Source: DATKLX01 sp035542155 (GTDB lineage: Bacteria; Chloroflexota; Anaerolineae; Anaerolineales; Anaerolineaceae). Taken from it: a stretch of 64,000 nucleotides of DNA. Location of the stretch: contig DATKLX010000229.1 in NCBI GenBank assembly GCA_035542155.1, positions 1 to 64,000 on the forward strand, written 5' to 3'. This document shows positions 41,209 to 50,250 of the stretch, piece by piece. The first letter of the stretch is position 1. Each line of letters starts with the position of its first letter. The notes beneath the pieces were generated by a model, which saw only the letters and a program-made list of their open reading frames with translations, did not search any database and was not told where the DNA came from. Made by a program: the position numbers and the translations under genes.

Positions 41209-42014
41209 CGCTTGTTGGCGAGGGACAAAAGTACGTCCAGATTGGGAACCTGGTAGACCATCACCGGGGGTTGAGAGGTTGTGAGTTTGCCATCCGGAGC
41301 CAGGCGGACCCTCACCTGGCCGTCCAGAACTGCCAGCTCGTCGAGTTGGCTCCAGTCATAGACGTGCGTTCCGATCCGAACCCCTTCGTGCAGGCTGACC
41401 TGCACTGGTCCAAAATGAAGGATCTGGCCATTTTCCAGAGCCTGGGAGTAGCGCGCCAGGATATAAGGGGTGGCCTTTTCCCGGATCGAACTGCCTAAAA
41501 CCTCTATCCGATCGAGAGTATCATCCAGGGTAACTTTATTCCCATTGCGGCGAGTCAATGTGTAGACGTAGCTGGGAGCGCTCGCCCGGTGGAGAAAGAC
41601 CATCCTGGTGATTGCTGCCTGTATGGAAGAAATATCCTCCCAGTGCCAGGAGCGCATCTTTAGCAGGGTAGAGATCGCCACTCCCCTTTCATACAGAACC
41701 ACAGCCCGGTTGAGACGGGTCAGGGCAATCCAGGCCACCGCGATACCAATGAGGATCAAAACGGCCGCCAGGATCAGAGGCAGGGTTAAACTGCGCCAGA
41801 TGACCGCCGGGCCATTGCGGAAATAGCGCTGGTAGGTTTGAAACGCCCCCCAGGCCAGAACGGCAATCGCGGCCAGAATGGTGAGGATGGCCAGCAGAAA
41901 CGGCCCAATGCGGACCATAAAATCCTGGCGAGGTAAAAAAACGTCGATTGGGCGTCCCAGGCCCTGAACTTTGCTGAATTGGGATGGAACCTTATTCACA
42001 TACCACCCAGTCAT
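41205..42014 (-). CDS. Membrane protein, DUF6585-like
   Basis: The 269-residue protein has two membrane helices near its N-terminus (about 37-58 and 76-98) and a mostly beta C-terminal cytosolic part (about 105-265). It contains VVLYERGVAISTLLKMRSWHWEDISSI, reminiscent of PH-like DUF6585 domains that follow a helix pair. Function unknown. The gene converges with rex and lies downstream of mreB with a 61-base gap, so it might be co-transcribed with mreB. Confidence 0.65.
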   Translation of the reverse strand: MTGWYVNKVPSQFSKVQGLGRPIDVFLPRQDFMVRIGPFLLAILTILAAIAVLAWGAFQTYQRYFRNGPAVIWRSLTLPLILAAVLILIGIAVAWIALTRLNRAVVLYERGVAISTLLKMRSWHWEDISSIQAAITRMVFLHRASAPSYVYTLTRRNGNKVTLDDTLDRIEVLGSSIREKATPYILARYSQALENGQILHFGPVQVSLHEGVRIGTHVYDWSQLDELAVLDGQVRVRLAPDGKLTTSQPPVMVYQVPNLDVLLSLANKR

Positions 42015-42075
42015 CGCAACCCCTTTATTTTGGGTAGCTCATGCATCGTACGAATCACACTCAACCAGTAATATT

Positions 42076-43086
42076 TTATACCATGGGTAGATTTCGGCGA
42101 AGAATTTCGCGCATGGCAAGCCCGCGCGCGGCCCCTTCGGCAGTACAGGTGACCGGGTTATCCACCAGGTACGCGGGAATGCCAAGCGATTTAGTCAGAA
42201 ATTTATCGATCCCGCGGAGGAGCGCCCCACCCCCACACAACGCTACACCGCGGTCGATAATATCCGAAATCAGCTCGGGAGGGGTTTTTTCCAGGACGCG
42301 CCGCGTCGTGGAGACAATCTCGGCCAGCGGCTCCTGGAGAGCTTCGACGATCTCATCGGTTGTCAAGGTGGCTGGTTTGGGTAAGCCGGTTACCTGGTCC
42401 TGCCCCTGTATCTCCATGGATTGCTGCTCATCCTGTGGTAGCGCCGCGCCGATGCGGATCTTGAGCTGTTCGGCGGTTGGCTGGCCGATAACCAGTCCAT
42501 ATTTCTTGCGGATATAAGCTACGATAGCCTCATCCTGGCGCAGCCCACCCGTTCGTGTAGTCTCGGCGGAGACGATCCCATTCATGGCCAGAACTGCGAC
42601 CTGAAAGGTGCCCCCTCCCAGACAGATGATCATATTGCCCGAGGGGGTGCCGATGGGCAGATCGATGCCGATCGCCGCGGCCAGGGGACTCCAGATGAGA
42701 TATACCTCGCGGCTTCCGGCGCCAAGCCCGGCTTCGTGAACGGCGCGGCTCTCCACGCTGGTGATCCCGTAGGGAACGGAGATCATTACCCGCGGGCGAA
42801 AAATTCCAAAAGGACCGCTCAATTTGTCTTTGATCAGGTGCTTCAGCAGGTTCTCGGTGATTTCATAATCCGCGATCACGCCATGAGAGAGCGGACGAAC
42901 TACCTCAATGGTGTCAGGAACCCTGCCATACATGTCTCGCGCTGCCCGCCCCCACTCGACCATTTTTTGCTCTTCTACTACAACCGCAACCACAGTCGGT
43001 TCCTGAACGATCACCTGATTGCCTTCGGCGACAGTCGTATTGAATGAACCCAGGTCAATACCCAATTCTCGGGTAAAAGCAGGCAT
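42076..43086 (-). CDS. mreB: Rod shape-determining protein MreB
   Basis: MreB is the actin-like filament that directs cell-wall synthesis in rod-shaped bacteria. The 336-residue product has the ASKHA ATPase motifs: LGIDLGSFNT at the N-terminus (phosphate 1), MIICLGGGTFQVAVL (phosphate 2) and GVALCGGGALLRGIDKFL (adenosine). Its phosphate-1 Ser/Thr set is intact. mreC and mreD are not adjacent. It is the last gene of the ruvC-spoU-ruvA run but is separated from ruvA by 112 bases, so it may have its own promoter. Confidence 0.92.
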   Translation of the reverse strand: MPAFTRELGIDLGSFNTTVAEGNQVIVQEPTVVAVVVEEQKMVEWGRAARDMYGRVPDTIEVVRPLSHGVIADYEITENLLKHLIKDKLSGPFGIFRPRVMISVPYGITSVESRAVHEAGLGAGSREVYLIWSPLAAAIGIDLPIGTPSGNMIICLGGGTFQVAVLAMNGIVSAETTRTGGLRQDEAIVAYIRKKYGLVIGQPTAEQLKIRIGAALPQDEQQSMEIQGQDQVTGLPKPATLTTDEIVEALQEPLAEIVSTTRRVLEKTPPELISDIIDRGVALCGGGALLRGIDKFLTKSLGIPAYLVDNPVTCTAEGAARGLAMREILRRNLPMV

Positions 43087-43198
43087 AACGATTAATTTCC
43101 CTTCCTGAAGATATCCTTGAGTGATGATGCGGGCCGATTGTGCATTGACCTGTCAAAATCATACCTGAAAGCCGTCTGCTTGTCCAGTTGGTATTTTC

Positions 43199-43777
43199 TC
43201 AGGAAGAAAAATATTGGAGCGCCAGGCGTAGCCGGGCTTCAACGTCCATGGGTGCATCTTTGGGGATGGCCTGAAGAGCAGTCTGGGCTTCGATGACACT
43301 GTAGCCGAGCGCGGTCAACGCCCCAATCACCTCGGTCTCAATATCGGTGAGGGGCGACATAGCAGCAAACTGTTCCTCGCCACTGACCTTTCCCTGCAGG
43401 TGGAGCAGGATCTTCTGGGCGGTCTTCTTACCCACGCCAGGCACCCTGCTAAAAATATCCGCCTGCTCGTTGACTACGGCGCGGCGGATGGCGTCCGTGG
43501 AAAGGACTGAAAGGATCGCCAGAGCGATGCGTGGGCCAACTCCATTCACCCCGAGGAGCAAAGTAAAGAATTCGCGGGTCTCACGCGTTTCAAAGCCGTA
43601 CAAAGCAAGCAGGTCCTCGCGGACGACCAGATGGGTGTGCAGGGTAATATACTCGCCGACCCGCACCTGAGCGATCAGCGGTGCCGGGACGAAGACCCGC
43701 AATCCCAGTCCTCCCAACGTCACCACCAGATGATCTACTCCTACCTCCAACACTTCGCCACTCAAGGTAGCTATCAT
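43199..43777 (-). CDS. ruvA: Holliday junction protein RuvA
   Basis: RuvA binds four-way junctions and recruits the RuvB motor. The 192-residue product has the N-terminal OB domain (MIATLSGEVLEVGVDHLVV), two helix-hairpin-helix motifs (GVNGVGPRIALAIL and RVPGVGKKTAQKILLHL) and the C-terminal RuvB-binding domain (about 140-192). It starts three bases after the SpoU-type methyltransferase. No ruvB gene lies in this window. Confidence 0.95.
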   Translation of the reverse strand: MIATLSGEVLEVGVDHLVVTLGGLGLRVFVPAPLIAQVRVGEYITLHTHLVVREDLLALYGFETRETREFFTLLLGVNGVGPRIALAILSVLSTDAIRRAVVNEQADIFSRVPGVGKKTAQKILLHLQGKVSGEEQFAAMSPLTDIETEVIGALTALGYSVIEAQTALQAIPKDAPMDVEARLRLALQYFSS

Positions 43778-43780
43778 ATC

Positions 43781-44608
43781 TTATCCTTTCCATGCCCGGC
43801 CCCGGTGCTGGTTGAAAATCTGGTAGAGTATGATCGCCGTGGCGATCGCCAGGTTGAGCGAATCGCTGCGGCCGCGCATGGGGATGGCGACCATCTGGTC
43901 ACAAAAGCGAATAGCCTCTTCGCTCAGCCCCTGGCGTTCATTGCCCATCAACAGCACCAGGGACTGCGGGTACTCCACTTCGGTATAGTCCCGCGCCGCG
44001 CCGCCAGAGGTTCCGACCAAGTGAACGTGGTTGGCGCGTTTCCATTCCGAAAATTGCGCAAGACTTGCCCGCACCAGCCGTTGCGAAAAAAGAGCGCCCA
44101 TGCTGGCGCGGACGCAGGTGGGATCGAAGGGGTCTGTCGAATGGTCGAGCAGGATCAACCCCGCGCCGCCAACGGCGTCGTTCGTCCGCAAAATAGTCCC
44201 CAGGTTGCCGGGATCGGCGATTGAGTCCAGGGCAACCCAGTCACAATTGACACTTAAGCCCTCCAGAGGCTCGACATGCTGGCGAACCAGGGCAGCGATC
44301 CCCTGGGGTCCCTCTTTCAGTGAAAAGGATTTGAAAACGTCGCTGCTCACCTCGAGCAGCGGAACTCCCCTTGCCGCCATTTTATCAATGAGCTCCCGGC
44401 CAAATTGGCTGGTCACCAGCTCTGGCGCGACAATCAGCGTATCCAGGTCGGCGTCAAGCTGGACAGCCTCAGCCACAATGCGCAGGCCTTCGATCCAGTA
44501 GAGGCCGGCCTCATCACGATGACGGCGTTCTTTGAGCTTGCGAATCCACTTGATTTTTGAATTGGATAGGCTGGTGATGCGGCCGCCTGATTGAACGGAT
44601 GCCCCCAT
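43781..44608 (-). CDS. TrmH/SpoU-family RNA methyltransferase
   Basis: The 275-residue enzyme, from the ATG at 44608 with GGAGG upstream, is a SPOUT-class 2'-O-methyltransferase of the TrmH/RlmB type. An N-terminal RNA substrate-binding domain (about 10-95) precedes the SAM-binding core. The core motifs are DSIADPGNLGTILRTNDAVG near 127, LLMGNERQGLSEE near 217 and SLNLAIATAIILYQIF. The target nucleotide is not readable. It lies between ruvC and ruvA, an unusual interruption. Confidence 0.92.
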   Translation of the reverse strand: MGASVQSGGRITSLSNSKIKWIRKLKERRHRDEAGLYWIEGLRIVAEAVQLDADLDTLIVAPELVTSQFGRELIDKMAARGVPLLEVSSDVFKSFSLKEGPQGIAALVRQHVEPLEGLSVNCDWVALDSIADPGNLGTILRTNDAVGGAGLILLDHSTDPFDPTCVRASMGALFSQRLVRASLAQFSEWKRANHVHLVGTSGGAARDYTEVEYPQSLVLLMGNERQGLSEEAIRFCDQMVAIPMRGRSDSLNLAIATAIILYQIFNQHRGRAWKG

Positions 44609-44618
44609 TCTTCCTCCC

Positions 44619-45119
44619 TCAGGCTGCTTCGACGGCGCGCAACTGGTAACGAGAGCTGTGCAGGTGACAGATAGCAATGGCAAGCGCATCCGCCGCGTCA
44701 TCCGGACGGGGAACCTCAGGCAGGTCGAGCAGCGCGCGCACCATTTGCTGAACCTGCTGCTTATCCGCACCTCCAAACCCGGCAATCGCCTGCTTGACCT
44801 CCATCGGGGTGTACTCGGCAACCTCCAGCCCCGCTTCAGCCAGGGTCATCAGGATTACCCCGCGCGCCTGGCCGACTGCGATGGCTGTGGTCACATTTTT
44901 GGAGAAAAACAGCTTCTCCACCGCACATGAAACCGGGTGGTGGAGAAGGACAATTTCTTTCAGGCTCTGATTCAGTTTTAAAAGTCGTTCCGGCATCGCG
45001 AGGCCTGGCGGCGTGGTGATGACCCCATAACCCACTGAAACCAGGCTTCCATCCGCTGCTTCACTGACCAGGCCGTATCCGGTGGTCGCTGTCCCAGGGT
45101 CAATGCCTAAAACGATCAT
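44619..45119 (-). CDS. ruvC: Holliday junction resolvase RuvC
   Basis: RuvC cuts Holliday junctions symmetrically. The 166-residue product, from the ATG at 45119 (MIVLGIDPGTATTGYG), has the catalytic acidic residues D7 in the first motif, the Glu of VEKLFFSKN, and the closing pair DDAADALAIAICH. An open frame continues upstream, but it would overlap yebC. It is ten bases downstream of yebC. Confidence 0.95.
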   Translation of the reverse strand: MIVLGIDPGTATTGYGLVSEAADGSLVSVGYGVITTPPGLAMPERLLKLNQSLKEIVLLHHPVSCAVEKLFFSKNVTTAIAVGQARGVILMTLAEAGLEVAEYTPMEVKQAIAGFGGADKQQVQQMVRALLDLPEVPRPDDAADALAIAICHLHSSRYQLRAVEAA

Positions 45120-45129
45120 CCAGCCAGAC

Positions 45130-45885
45130 CTACTCTGCCTCCATCTCGGCCAACGCCTCGTCGGTGATGCGCAGGTTGGTATATACATTCTGGACATCGT
45201 CCAGCTCTTCCAGTGCCTCGACGGTTTTCATCACCGAGATAATTTGATCTGTAGGCAACTCAATTTCCTGGTTGGGGATCATACGCAGGCCAGCCTCATC
45301 CGGATGGACACCTGCAGCCCGCAGCGCGTCACCGATAGCTTTGAAAGACTCTACCGGCCCAAAGATTTCGATCTCGTCACCGTCAAAAACGACATCATTC
45401 GCCCCGGCTTCAACCGCGATCTCAAAGATTTTATCCTGGTCCTGGCCCTCGGCTGGAAAGGCAATATAGGCCGTGCGGGTAAACTGCCAGCCCACGGATC
45501 CAGCCTCAGCCATATTTCCCCCACCCCGGCTGAGGAGATGACGAATTTCAGAAACGGCGCGGTTGCGGTTGTCGGTGACACATTCGATCATGCAGGCAAC
45601 TCCATGACCCACGTACCCTTCATAAAAAATCTGCTCTAAAACGCTGCCATCTTTCGATTCACCGGTGCCGCGTTTAATCGCCCGGTCGATATTGTCCTTA
45701 GGCATATTTTGAGCGCGAGCACGTTCAATGGCCATTTGCAAGCGCACATTGGAATCCGGGTCCCCGCCGCCCTCGCGCGCTGCCATCACAATTTCGCGTG
45801 CCAGGCGGGTAAAGACCTGGCCTCTTTTGGCATCCGCGGCGCCCTTCTTGCGCCGGATCGTTGCCCAGTGGGAATGTCCTGACAT
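45130..45885 (-). CDS. yebC: YebC/PmpR family protein
   Basis: The 251-residue protein begins MSGHSHWATIRRKKGAADA, the classical TACO1/YebC N-terminus, with AGGAG upstream. It contains GGNMAEAGSVGWQF and the C-terminal domain LEELDDVQNVYTNL. The family was thought to regulate transcription. Recent work ties it to translation of difficult (proline-rich) stretches, which would suit the Thr/Pro-rich protein encoded nearby. The yebC-ruvC order is ancient and widely conserved. Confidence 0.95.
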   Translation of the reverse strand: MSGHSHWATIRRKKGAADAKRGQVFTRLAREIVMAAREGGGDPDSNVRLQMAIERARAQNMPKDNIDRAIKRGTGESKDGSVLEQIFYEGYVGHGVACMIECVTDNRNRAVSEIRHLLSRGGGNMAEAGSVGWQFTRTAYIAFPAEGQDQDKIFEIAVEAGANDVVFDGDEIEIFGPVESFKAIGDALRAAGVHPDEAGLRMIPNQEIELPTDQIISVMKTVEALEELDDVQNVYTNLRITDEALAEMEAE

Positions 45886-46106
45886 ACGTTAATCTCCTCT
45901 TTCAAACCATTCAGGATGGGAAGTTTCCAGTTTCGCAAATTATACCATGCAATCCCGGCACCGATTACAGATTTGAAAGGTAGCCCGGTTTATGACATTT
46001 GTTCCTTGTGGAATCGCATTGGCAAATAATACAATACAACCAGAATTGGTATCCAAGCAAACCATTTTATAACCAAACAAACTTTCACGACCTGCATCGC
46101 TCCGCT

Positions 46107-46829
46107 ATGAACCCGAAGAGAATAATGCGACTACTCACATTACTGGCCTTATCCCTATGTCTGGCTTTTGTCACCGTGGCTTTTACCCTGCCCCCCTCAC
46201 CTATCACGGATACACCATCCTCGATGAACTTTGATCAGACCGTCAAAATCTCCCAATCCACCGGGATGACCGAATTTATCAGCCAGATCCGCAATGGCAA
46301 ATCCGGTCAGCTCGTCGGGATCTACGCACCGGATATTATGGCCCTACCGGTCATCCAGCAGCCCGCAAAAAGCCCATCCTTCGTCTCAACTGCGCCTGAC
46401 ACCCTCACCCAATTTGGGATGGCGTCCCAGTATGGCACGATCGGGATCCTCGCCCACAATAACCTGGCGGGCGCGAACTTCTACAAGTTCGCGGCAGGTG
46501 ATCTGGTGGCCCTGGTCTACGGTGATGGTGTGGTAAAGTTCTACCAGATTGACAGGATCCAGCGGTTCCAGGCTCTTTCTCCGGAAAGCCCATTCTCAAA
46601 TTTCATCGAACTGGACCACCCGGACAAGCAAATCACCTCCACAGAGCTGTTTAACCGAATTTATTCGCACGGCGATCCGCTCGTTTTCCAGACCTGCCTG
46701 GCAGTCAGGGGTAACCTCTCATGGGGAAGAATTTTCGTCACCGCGAAGGCCTTCTCACCTCGCCAGGCTGCTGTGGCCGGTCCACGGGTCTTCAAAGTCA
46801 GCACACCTATCAATGCCTTCGCCCGGTAG
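46107..46829 (+). CDS. Sortase-fold protein
   Basis: The 240-residue protein, from the ATG at 46107 (MNPKRIMRLLTLLALSL), has an N-terminal membrane segment (about 5-26) and a C-terminal sortase-like domain. The catalytic triad can be placed at H117 (LAHNN), C197 (FQTCLAVRG) and R208 (WGRIFV). It lacks the usual TLxTC spelling, so this may be a divergent sortase class. It converges with the sortase at 46902-47678 and ends in a strong terminator. A longer open frame starts at 45999. Confidence 0.82.
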   Translation: MNPKRIMRLLTLLALSLCLAFVTVAFTLPPSPITDTPSSMNFDQTVKISQSTGMTEFISQIRNGKSGQLVGIYAPDIMALPVIQQPAKSPSFVSTAPDTLTQFGMASQYGTIGILAHNNLAGANFYKFAAGDLVALVYGDGVVKFYQIDRIQRFQALSPESPFSNFIELDHPDKQITSTELFNRIYSHGDPLVFQTCLAVRGNLSWGRIFVTAKAFSPRQAAVAGPRVFKVSTPINAFAR

Positions 46830-46850
46830 GGAGAGTCGGTATCCAACCGA

Positions 46851-46885
46851 TACACCCCGAAGAACGATCTTCGGGGTGTATTTTT
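46851..46885. terminator. Intrinsic terminator between the two sortase genes
   Basis: A perfect 13-pair stem (TACACCCCGAAGA and its complement), loop ACGA and a following T-run end the plus-strand sortase gene. The stem also faces the end of the convergent gene. Confidence 0.85.
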
Positions 46886-46901
46886 GGAATCCAGGGGAAC
46901 C

Positions 46902-47678
46902 TTACCGGAATGGACGGGCTACGACTACCACCCGGTTTGTGTTGTTGTCCGGCGGCCAGCAGGATACCAACGTGACCCGCTCATCGTCGGTATGCTCCAG
47001 CCAGCGGGCATTCTGAAGGCGAATTTCCAGCTCTTGATACTTTTCCGGCAGGATCATCACATTGGAGACGACGTAAACGAACACCTGAGGACCTGAATAG
47101 AGCATCACAAAATCGCCGGCTTTGAGATTGGATAGGTGGGCAAATACTTTTCCATGGATGTTGTGATGTCCGATCAGGACCGTATTGCCAGGTACTCCCA
47201 GGCTGGCCGAATCCGAATTCCATCCAGCCGCAAGTTCATCGGGCGCATTCCACTGTTCGAAAAATGACTCTCCGATCTTCACCACTTTCAACAAGGAAGG
47301 TTTGACCGGCGCATCCAGATTGATCGCCGGAATGACCAGGCGATCCGGAAGATAAACCACGCCCGGTACATGGGTCGGCGCCGGTGTGGGGATTGGCAGC
47401 CCCTGAGTGGTACCTGACGCCGGGTCACCCGAGGCAACCGCTGCTTCATCCGGTGTTGGACTGACAGTCCCGTCTGGCGCAGCCTCTGTCGCACTCTGGG
47501 TTTCGGCGGGCAAAAAGTATGGCACGAAGCCCTGCGAAGTAGACTGCTCTAACCGGTCAAACTGGTAATCCAGGCTTTCATCCGGATACAACAGATCGTT
47601 CACTACTCCTGAAAAGCCCGTGAAAATCATCAGCATTCCAAAGGCGGCCAGCCATTGGTTCAACCGTGGAAAGTGCAT
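46902..47678 (-). CDS. Sortase
   Basis: The 258-residue transpeptidase has an N-terminal membrane helix (about 10-30), a Thr/Pro/Ala-rich linker (about 60-108) and a sortase domain with H171/H172 (LIGHHNIHG), C240 (TLVSCWPP) and R249. The TLxxC...R pattern is standard. It would cleave the sorting signal of the Thr/Pro-rich protein encoded 14 bases upstream and transfer it to the peptidoglycan. A second sortase-fold gene lies opposite. Confidence 0.9.
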   Translation of the reverse strand: MHFPRLNQWLAAFGMLMIFTGFSGVVNDLLYPDESLDYQFDRLEQSTSQGFVPYFLPAETQSATEAAPDGTVSPTPDEAAVASGDPASGTTQGLPIPTPAPTHVPGVVYLPDRLVIPAINLDAPVKPSLLKVVKIGESFFEQWNAPDELAAGWNSDSASLGVPGNTVLIGHHNIHGKVFAHLSNLKAGDFVMLYSGPQVFVYVVSNVMILPEKYQELEIRLQNARWLEHTDDERVTLVSCWPPDNNTNRVVVVARPFR

Positions 47679-47692
47679 GGAACTACCTGGAC

Positions 47693-49141
47693 TTACCTGG
47701 ACCTACCCAGCCATAAGGTGATCCCATGAACCACCAGAGCCAGACCAAACATGCCGATTCCGAGGTTGATGAACAACCGCTGGAACAGCTCGACAGGGAC
47801 AGGTGGGCCGGAGAGATCCGCGCCAGTTACTGGGATGACGCCCACAGGAGTGGAACCAGACGGTGCCGCCAGAGTTGGCACAGAGGTATGCGTAGGGGTG
47901 GGTGTCGAGGATGGAGTTTCGCCGCTTACCTGGGTGCCGGAGGTCGGCGTGGGGGTGCGGGAGGGAGTGGGGGTATTGGTGGACGCATTCGTCGCTGTGG
48001 TCGTGGGAGTCGGAGTGGCCGTGTTCGTCGGTTCGCTGGATGTAGATGTGGCTGTTGGGGTCGGGGTGGGCGTGTTGGTTGGATTGGTTGACGTAGAAGT
48101 AGCTGTCGGCGTCGGAGTAAATGTATTGGTAGGAACGCTTGACGTGGAAGTTGCTGTTGGCGTTGGCGTGTTAGTCGGAACGCTTGACGTGGAAGTTGTT
48201 GTTGGCGTGGGCGTGTTGGTGGCTGTATTGGTTGGAGTGTTCGTAGGTGTATTGGTCGGCGTGTTTGTGGGCGTAGGCAGCGTTCCCGTGGGCGTCAGGG
48301 TCGGTGTAGGGGTAACGGTGTGCGTATTGGTTGGCGTGAGGGTTGGCGTATTGGTGGGTGTATTGGTCGGAACACCAGGGGTATTGGTCGGTGTATTGGT
48401 CGCTGTATTGGTCGGTGTATTGGTGGGAAGACCCGGGGTAACGGTTGGCGTATCAGTCGGTGTACTGGTGGGTGTATTGGTAGGAACCTCCGGGGTAACG
48501 GTTGGCGTATCAGTCGGTGTACTGGTGGGTGTATTGGTAGGAACCCCCGGGGTATTAGTCGGAGTGCGGGTATTCGTAGGAGTCGCCGTATTGGTCGGAG
48601 TTTTGCTGGGACCATGGGTTGGAGTCCGGGTCGGCGTGAAGGTAGGTACAGGCGGAGTAGAGCCGCAGTCCGTGTAGGGATACCAGTAATAATCTAGGCC
48701 GGCACCCTGATCCAGGAGCGAGTTGGTGCTGACCGGGTCGAGCAAATTCGCTCCCCAATGGATCTCGACCACCTGATCGCCCGGTCGGACACCTGGCCAG
48801 GTTCCATCTACCGAGAACCGGTAACCGTCCGATACTCCCCTGACATAAGAGTAGGTCTGTGGGGTTCTCAAGTCAGGTGGATTGACTATAAAAGCGGAAA
48901 GCTGCAAATCTGCCTTTTGACCTTCCGGCAGGGTCACCGTACCATGGACTGTGATCGTCGTCGGGGAGAAATAACAGACTGCATGGTCTTTTTCGTCGAA
49001 GGTGACTGCCGGCGGCCCAGCCGCGACGGCGGGCTGGATAATTGCTGATAAGGAGACCCCCAGAACCAAGAAGAGGATACTGCCGGTGTAAAAAGTATAT
49101 GCCAGTACCTTTAGTATTGAACGAAGCTGAGAAGGTTTCAT
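47693..49141 (-). CDS. Thr/Pro-repeat surface protein with LPXTG-like sorting signal
   Basis: The 482-residue protein begins with a signal peptide (about 1-41, ending PAVAA). A globular domain (about 42-165) precedes a very long Thr/Pro/Asn repeat region (about 165-420, TPTNTPT-type). The C-terminus is a sorting signal: IPVTG at 436-440, a hydrophobic helix (about 455-477) and the charged tail GRSR. That is the order sortases recognise, and a sortase gene follows 14 bases later. The long low-complexity stalk probably carries the globular head away from the cell. Confidence 0.88.
   Translation of the reverse strand: MKPSQLRSILKVLAYTFYTGSILFLVLGVSLSAIIQPAVAAGPPAVTFDEKDHAVCYFSPTTITVHGTVTLPEGQKADLQLSAFIVNPPDLRTPQTYSYVRGVSDGYRFSVDGTWPGVRPGDQVVEIHWGANLLDPVSTNSLLDQGAGLDYYWYPYTDCGSTPPVPTFTPTRTPTHGPSKTPTNTATPTNTRTPTNTPGVPTNTPTSTPTDTPTVTPEVPTNTPTSTPTDTPTVTPGLPTNTPTNTATNTPTNTPGVPTNTPTNTPTLTPTNTHTVTPTPTLTPTGTLPTPTNTPTNTPTNTPTNTATNTPTPTTTSTSSVPTNTPTPTATSTSSVPTNTFTPTPTATSTSTNPTNTPTPTPTATSTSSEPTNTATPTPTTTATNASTNTPTPSRTPTPTSGTQVSGETPSSTPTPTHTSVPTLAAPSGSTPVGVIPVTGADLSGPPVPVELFQRLFINLGIGMFGLALVVHGITLWLGRSR
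48434..48545 (-). repeat. 57-bp tandem repeat in the Thr/Pro coding region
   Basis: A 57-base unit occurs twice: 55 bases at 48434-48488 are identical to 48491-48545. It codes for 19 residues (the [18 protein letters not shown] unit). Identity at the DNA level shows a recent duplication and makes length change by slippage likely. Confidence 0.85.
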
Positions 49142-49213
49142 TTTGGTTTTCCTTTTATCACCGATAATGGCCAGGATTGGAATGGCGTAAACTTTCCAAC
49201 ACCCTGCGGTGAT

Positions 49214-50125
49214 CTATAACAGGGCAGTTTGCAGTTTATATCCGTATGCCTCGTTATTCAGAATCAAGGCCGGATTAGCAGGGTCTTTTTCAAGCTTGCG
49301 CCTGAGCAGGTAGATGAGATATTTCAGGCGCTTCCGAGCCAGAGATGTATCCTCACCCCAGACCTCATTGGCGAGGGTCTCATAATGGACCGTTTTTGGA
49401 GCATGCTTGGCCAGGACTGCCAGCACCGCAAACTCTTTAATGGTTAGGTGAATAGGACGATTTCTTATGCTGACCTCCATCGTTTCGAGATTGATGATCA
49501 GTGGAATGCTGGGAAAAACCAGGGTAGTTTTATGCTCAGGCGCTTTCGAGCGGCGTAAAACCGCCTTGACCCGCGCAATGACCTCCGCATTGAAAAACGG
49601 TTTGGTGACGTAATCATCCACTCCGATCTGCAGCCCTTGTACGATATCCTCCTTGCTACCTTTAGCGGATACGATAATCACCGGAGCAGCGGTCATCTGG
49701 CGAAGATAATCGAATGTCTGCCAGCCATCCGTTTCGGGCATCATCAGATCAAGCAGAATGATGTCGGGTGGAATATCGGCGCATTTTTTGAGAGCTTCAG
49801 ACGCATTGCTTGCCCCGATGACGTCAAATCCAGCCATTCTCAAGATCTCCTTGAGCAGGTGAAGCGTTTCCAGATCATCATCGACAATTAACACCCGCTG
49901 GCGGGACGGCCCCTGATAGATCACGTCCAGGTCTAATCCAGGCGAACCGGAATGGCGGGTGGAGGTATTCGATGCAATTGCAGACAAACGAGTCTCAGAA
50001 CTCACTTTTCCTACCAGCTTTCCAATTTGACGGTTCCGGATGAGGGGTTCATTGAGCCAGAAAACAATTTGGCTTTGGTTAGGTAGCTCATTCAAAGATA
50101 ATATTGTTAAAATAATCTGATCCAT
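49214..50125 (-). CDS. OmpR-family response regulator with N-terminal extension
   Basis: The 303-residue regulator, from the ATG at 50125 (MDQIILTILSLNELP), has an unusual 75-residue N-terminal extension before the receiver domain. The receiver carries VDDD at 81-84 and phospho-acceptor D126 in IILLDLMMPE. A winged helix follows (about 200-300, MEVSIRNRPIHLTIKEFAVLAVL). No kinase gene is adjacent. The surface protein gene follows after 72 bases, so control of the sortase operon is likely. Its own promoter has a palindrome at the start site. Confidence 0.9.
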   Translation of the reverse strand: MDQIILTILSLNELPNQSQIVFWLNEPLIRNRQIGKLVGKVSSETRLSAIASNTSTRHSGSPGLDLDVIYQGPSRQRVLIVDDDLETLHLLKEILRMAGFDVIGASNASEALKKCADIPPDIILLDLMMPETDGWQTFDYLRQMTAAPVIIVSAKGSKEDIVQGLQIGVDDYVTKPFFNAEVIARVKAVLRRSKAPEHKTTLVFPSIPLIINLETMEVSIRNRPIHLTIKEFAVLAVLAKHAPKTVHYETLANEVWGEDTSLARKRLKYLIYLLRRKLEKDPANPALILNNEAYGYKLQTALL

Positions 50126-50250
50126 GCAGGCGCACGGAACAGGAATTGCCAATCGGATAAGAATGTTAAGTCGAAAAATACTCCTGTAAATTACCCCGAT
50201 GATTAGGAGCCTGGTTGTGCCTTACAAAATGCTTACACCCCACGCCATCG

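Noticed and set aside
47751..48677. A 308-residue open frame on the plus strand made of VGVLVGV-type repeats
   Set aside because: It is the antisense shadow of the Thr/Pro repeat region of the surface protein. The repeats create a long stop-free complementary frame.
47693..49141. CRISPR array in the repeat region
   Set aside because: The repeats are short, coding and without spacers, and encode a Thr/Pro protein.
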